A DNA stretch of 8,557 bases from Neisseriaceae bacterium (GTDB lineage: Bacteria; Pseudomonadota; Gammaproteobacteria; Burkholderiales; Neisseriaceae). Positions within the stretch are counted from its first letter, which is position 1, and every line of letters starts with the position of its first letter. Positions 5,864 to 8,557 of this stretch are shown here, one piece after another. The translations under genes and the position numbers were made by a program. The stretch is taken from NCBI GenBank assembly GCA_017989485.1, contig JAGNPU010000060.1:1-8557 (forward strand). Direction: 5' to 3'. The notes beneath the pieces are model-generated. The model was not told the origin of the DNA, did no database searches, and saw only the letters and a program-made list of their open reading frames with translations.

Positions 5864-7039
5864 ATGTCCCCGCCATTGCCTTTATCCGACCTCATGGTTG
5901 TCAGCCTAGAGCACGCCATTGCCGCCCCACTGTGTACGCGCCAGTTGGCCGACATGGGGGCGCGCGTCATCAAACTTGAGCGGCCCAGCCACGGCGACTT
6001 TGCCCGGCATTACGACGAGCGTGTGGGCGGCTTGTCATCTCATTTTGTGTGGGTGAATCGGGGTAAAGAAAGCCTGGCCATGAATTTAAAAAGCCCAGAG
6101 GCGGCCGTCGTGCTCCCCAAGCTGCTGGCCAAGGCCGACGTTTTGGTGCAAAACCTGGTGCCCGGCGCCGCCCAACGCCTCGGCCTTGGTTTTGCCGACC
6201 TGCATCCACACTACCCTCAACTCATTGTGTGTGACATTTCAGGCTACGGCCAAGGCGGCCCCTATCAGGACAAAAAAGCCTATGATTTATTGATTCAAAG
6301 TGAAAGCGGCATGCTGTCGATCACAGGGGGGCCCCATCCGAATGAACTCGCCAAATCTGGCAACTCTATTGCCGACATCAGCGCGGGCATGTATGCCTAC
6401 AGCAGTATTCTCAATGCGCTGCTGTTGCGCCAAAAAACCGGGCTGGGCACCCACATCGATGTGTCTATGCTGGAAAGCTTGGTGGAGTGGTTGGGTTATC
6501 CCTTATACTATGCTTATGAAGGGGCCTCGCCGCCGGCACGTACGGGCGCCGCTCACGCCACCATTTTTCCCTATGGGCCTTTTCACACACAAGACGGCAC
6601 GGTGATGTTGGGTTTGCAAAATGAACGAGAGTGGCAGGCTTTCTGTACCACGGTATTACAGCAGCCCGAGCTGGCGCGCGACGTGCGCTATGATCAAAAC
6701 AGCAAACGCTCGGCTCTAAGAGCCGAACTCACGCAACGGATTGAAGATGTTTTACAGGCCTTACCCACAGCAGAAGTACAACAGCGGCTCGATCAGGCAC
6801 ACATTGCCTCAGGTCGAGTCAACACCATGAACCAAGTGTGGCTACACCCTCAGCTACGGGCACGCCAAAGATGGCGAACCATAGACAGCCCGATAGGCCC
6901 CCTGCCAGCGCTGCTGCCGCCGGGCCAAAACAGTGGTTTTGAGGCGATCATGGGCGCCATTCCGGCCCTAGGCCAACACAACCAGGCCATACTGACAGAA
7001 CTGGGGTTAACCCCCCACTATTTAGGACCACCCCCATGA
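5864..7039 (+). CDS. ict: Class III (CaiB/BaiF) CoA-transferase, probable succinyl-CoA:itaconate CoA-transferase
   Basis: This 391-residue CaiB/BaiF CoA-transferase is of normal length. The N-terminal Rossmann part has VVSLEHAIAAPLCTRQLADM (12-31), GARVIKLERPSHGDFAR (32-48) and NRGKESLAMNLKSPE (65-79). LGLGFADLHPHYPQLIVCDI follows, then SGYGQGGPY (126-134). The catalytic aspartate that forms the acyl-enzyme anhydride in this family is D171, in GNSIADISAGMYA. The small C-terminal domain includes GPFHTQDGTVMLGLQNEREW. The proposed role is transfer of CoA from succinyl-CoA to itaconate, as for Ict (PA0882) and RipA-containing loci. The sequence alone would also fit mesaconyl-CoA or citramalate transferases. 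It begins 13 nt after the dehydrogenase stop with only a weak CAGG ribosome site, so reinitiation may help, and its ATGA junction overlaps the lyase start by 4 nt. Confidence 0.9.
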   Translation: MSPPLPLSDLMVVSLEHAIAAPLCTRQLADMGARVIKLERPSHGDFARHYDERVGGLSSHFVWVNRGKESLAMNLKSPEAAVVLPKLLAKADVLVQNLVPGAAQRLGLGFADLHPHYPQLIVCDISGYGQGGPYQDKKAYDLLIQSESGMLSITGGPHPNELAKSGNSIADISAGMYAYSSILNALLLRQKTGLGTHIDVSMLESLVEWLGYPLYYAYEGASPPARTGAAHATIFPYGPFHTQDGTVMLGLQNEREWQAFCTTVLQQPELARDVRYDQNSKRSALRAELTQRIEDVLQALPTAEVQQRLDQAHIASGRVNTMNQVWLHPQLRARQRWRTIDSPIGPLPALLPPGQNSGFEAIMGAIPALGQHNQAILTELGLTPHYLGPPP

Positions 7040-7866
7040 CTTTAGCGCGCCCGCTGCCCATGCGCAGCCTGTTGTTTGTGCCTGCCCCCCAAATCGACCG
7101 CGTGGCCAAAGCCATCGCCTGCGGCGCCGACGCCGTGGTGGTTGACTGGGAGGATGCCGTGGCCGCAGATCAAAAAATAGCCGCAAGAGCCGCCACGCTC
7201 ACTTATTTAACGGCCCACCCCGAGACCAAGGTATGGGTACGCCTCAATGCCGTGGACAGCCCCTATCATGATGAAGACGTTCAGGCCTGCGCACGCGCCA
7301 CAGGCGTCATCGGCGTGTTATTGCCCAAAACAGAATGTGGTGACGCCGTCAGCCGTCTGGCCGAACGCCTCGGTAAGCCCATTATTGCCCTCATAGAAAC
7401 ACCGGTCGGCGTTGTACACCTCGCCAACATCGCGACGGCCACGGGCTTACACCGCCTCAGCTATGGCGGCCTAGACCTGGCGCATCTCTTGGGGGCCACG
7501 CCCAATACCCCAGGTGGGGAGCTCATCATGCATCAACTGCGGTTTCAGCTGCTGCTGCACAGCCAGATCAACGGCCTGGCCGCCCCCATAGACACGGTAT
7601 ACCCAGACTTTAAAGATGCAACAGGGTTGGCCGAGCGCGTCGGCTGCTGGCATCAAATGGGCTTTGCCGGTATGTTGTGCATCCATCCGCAACAGGTGGC
7701 CGTCGTCCATGACCTATTGGCCCCAAGCCCTGCTCTTTTGGCCTGGGCCCAAGCCGTGGTGGACGAGGCCAACGCCAGCGGTCGCCTCGCCTTCCAGCTC
7801 GATGGCGAGATGATAGATGCGCCAGTGATCGCCAGAGCCCAACGGCTACTGGCGTCCATGGCCTAA
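7036..7866 (+). CDS. ccl: CitE-like lyase, probable (S)-citramalyl-CoA lyase
   Basis: This 276-residue HpcH/HpaI-CitE family lyase has the short form typical of citramalyl-CoA lyases. Visible motifs are RSLLFVPAP (10-18), DAVVVDWEDAV (32-42, where most relatives have DLEDAV), WVRLNA with R69, LLPKTE (95-100), ALIETPVGV with E121, SYGGLDLAHLLG with D147, PIDTVYPDFKD (184-194), GFAGMLCIHPQQV (209-221) and LDGEMIDAPVI (256-265). E121 and D147 fit the Mg2+ ligands of the family and R69 the substrate-binding arginine. The proposed reaction is (S)-citramalyl-CoA to acetyl-CoA and pyruvate, the last step of itaconate breakdown (Ccl, PA0883, RipC). Malyl-CoA or other hydroxyacyl-CoA cleavage cannot be excluded from sequence. 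It is last in the operon, coupled to the transferase through ATGA with TAGGA upstream, and its stop overlaps the convergent transporter gene. Confidence 0.9.
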   Translation: MTLARPLPMRSLLFVPAPQIDRVAKAIACGADAVVVDWEDAVAADQKIAARAATLTYLTAHPETKVWVRLNAVDSPYHDEDVQACARATGVIGVLLPKTECGDAVSRLAERLGKPIIALIETPVGVVHLANIATATGLHRLSYGGLDLAHLLGATPNTPGGELIMHQLRFQLLLHSQINGLAAPIDTVYPDFKDATGLAERVGCWHQMGFAGMLCIHPQQVAVVHDLLAPSPALLAWAQAVVDEANASGRLAFQLDGEMIDAPVIARAQRLLASMA

Positions 7867-8557
7867 GGCATGCCCAACCAATTGGGCAGCCCCAAAGACA
7901 GCCCGGGCACATAAGTCACCAAAATCAAAAACAGCAGCAAGATGCTCAACCACGGCATGGCGGCCTTAATGGTTTGCCCCACGCTGATTTTGGCCACCGC
8001 CGACGTCACAAACAGGTTTAACCCAATCGGCGGCGTCACCAAGCCGATTTCCATGTTCACCATCATGATGATGCCCAAGTGTATCGGATCGATGCCAAGG
8101 CTTACCGCGATGGGAAAGAAGATCGGTGCCATGATGAGGGTGACGGCCGACGGCTCCATAAAGCTACCGGCAATCAGCAAGATCACGTTCACGACGATTA
8201 AAAACCCTATCGGCCCTAACCCCTGATCAAGCACCCAGCGCGTCATCTGTTGGGGAATTTGCTCCGTGGTCAACACGTAGGCAAACAAGATGGCATTGGC
8301 GATGATGAACATCAGCATCACGGCCAGCCGACCGGCATCCAACAAAACTTTATGGCTGTCCCGCCAGCTCATGTCTTCATACACGAATAATGCCACCGCG
8401 GCGGCGTACACGGCGGCCACGGCCGCAGCCTCGGTGGGGGTAAACAGGCCGCTGTATATCCCCCCTAGGATGATGAGCAATAACAGCAAGCCCCACAAGG
8501 CCTCTTTACCGGCCAGCATCACCGTACGCCAACCCACTTTGGGCTGGGCGGGCAAAT
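7863..8557 (-). CDS. dctM: TRAP transporter large permease DctM, C-terminal half (5' end outside window)
   Basis: This is the C-terminal 231 residues or so of a tripartite ATP-independent periplasmic transporter large membrane subunit; the family is about 430 long, so the N-terminal half lies beyond the right edge. The signature GSFMEPSAVTLIMAPIFFPI is followed by SLGIDPIHLGIIMMVNMEIG and LVTPPIGLNLFVTSAVA, which is diagnostic for DctM. It also carries GGIYSGLFTPTEAAAVAAVYA from the middle of the protein. The end, LSILLLFLILVTYVPGLSLG, is the last membrane helix. With DctP and DctQ, presumably upstream outside the window, it would use the Na+ gradient to import a dicarboxylate; position beside the CoA-ester operon suggests itaconate or a related C5 acid. 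It is transcribed toward the lyase gene and the two overlap by 4 nt at their stop codons. The TTG at 8555 should not be taken as the start. Confidence 0.95.
   Translation of the reverse strand, partial: LPAQPKVGWRTVMLAGKEALWGLLLLLIILGGIYSGLFTPTEAAAVAAVYAAAVALFVYEDMSWRDSHKVLLDAGRLAVMLMFIIANAILFAYVLTTEQIPQQMTRWVLDQGLGPIGFLIVVNVILLIAGSFMEPSAVTLIMAPIFFPIAVSLGIDPIHLGIIMMVNMEIGLVTPPIGLNLFVTSAVAKISVGQTIKAAMPWLSILLLFLILVTYVPGLSLGLPNWLGMP

Larger units (their letters stand above)
3842..7866 (+). other. Putative itaconate (C5-dicarboxylate) degradation operon
   Basis: Four co-directional genes are packed with a 7-nt overlap, a 13-nt gap and a 4-nt overlap, so they form one transcript. Class III CoA-transferase, MaoC-type hydratase and CitE-type lyase together are the three steps known for itaconate breakdown to acetyl-CoA and pyruvate. 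The added acyl-CoA dehydrogenase, a LysR gene nearby and a TRAP dicarboxylate transporter match the P. aeruginosa locus. Compared with that locus, no MmgE/PrpD-type gene lies within the operon. A mesaconate, methylsuccinate or citramalate route using the same enzyme families is the main alternative. Confidence 0.7.

Noticed and set aside
7610..7912. 100-codon minus-strand frame over the end of the lyase gene
   Set aside because: It is a shadow of the lyase and DctM genes in a third frame, rich in Arg, Pro and Trp as expected from GC-rich antisense DNA.
8553..8555. TTG as the start of the DctM gene
   Set aside because: The family needs about 200 more N-terminal residues and the frame runs on to the window edge, so the gene is simply cut.
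1..8557. DNA uptake sequences (Neisseriaceae DUS or Pasteurellaceae USS), as a clue to the organism
   Set aside because: I did not see the core words of either type; the frequent GGCC and TGGCCA words follow from heavy use of Ala GCC and Gly GGC codons.

Overview
The window is a stretch of proteobacterial chromosome, most likely beta- or gammaproteobacterial. That assignment rests on a close match to the enterobacterial fosmidomycin-resistance exporter Fsr, a LysR regulator, a TRAP dicarboxylate transporter and sigma70-type promoters. Coding DNA is moderately GC-rich and dense, while the intergenic spacers at about 1085-1150 and 3640-3840 are clearly AT-rich. I cannot name a genus. No tRNA, rRNA, CRISPR array, insertion sequence or phage gene was seen.

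Left part, all on the minus strand (1-3618). From the left edge come an fsr-type MFS exporter (3' end outside the window), an unrecognised three-helix membrane protein with its own good promoter, a LysR-type regulator, a small VOC (glyoxalase-fold) protein, and a 62-residue protein built of two perfect five-glycine zippers. Just upstream of the last one, and missed by a length-filtered ORF search, is a 19-codon ORF. It has a strong Shine-Dalgarno sequence and its stop codon overlaps the Shine-Dalgarno of the glycine-zipper gene. A near-consensus sigma70 promoter lies immediately before it. This mini-operon is the least explained part of the window.

Right part (3842-7866, plus strand). Four tightly packed genes overlap or abut (7-nt overlap, 13-nt gap, 4-nt overlap): a MaoC/FAS1-like hydratase, an acyl-CoA dehydrogenase, a class III (CaiB/BaiF) CoA-transferase and a CitE-like lyase. 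Together with the LysR gene and the TRAP permease, this resembles the itaconate-degradation locus of Pseudomonas aeruginosa (the PA0877-PA0886 region) and Yersinia/Salmonella ripABC. Inferred pathway: itaconate enters by the TRAP transporter; CoA-transferase (Ict) makes itaconyl-CoA from succinyl-CoA; hydratase (Ich) makes (S)-citramalyl-CoA; lyase (Ccl) splits it to acetyl-CoA and pyruvate. The acyl-CoA dehydrogenase has no assigned step. It lacks the usual C-terminal catalytic glutamate but has a glutamate where isovaleryl-CoA dehydrogenase keeps its base. A mesaconate/citramalate variant of the pathway cannot be excluded.

Right edge (7863-8557, minus strand). The C-terminal half of a TRAP large permease (DctM) converges on the lyase gene, and the two genes overlap by 4 nt at their stop codons. 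The 3619-3841 spacer divides the minus-strand and plus-strand blocks. It holds one good minus-strand promoter and, on the plus-strand side, an inverted repeat that could bind the LysR protein but no good unaided promoter.
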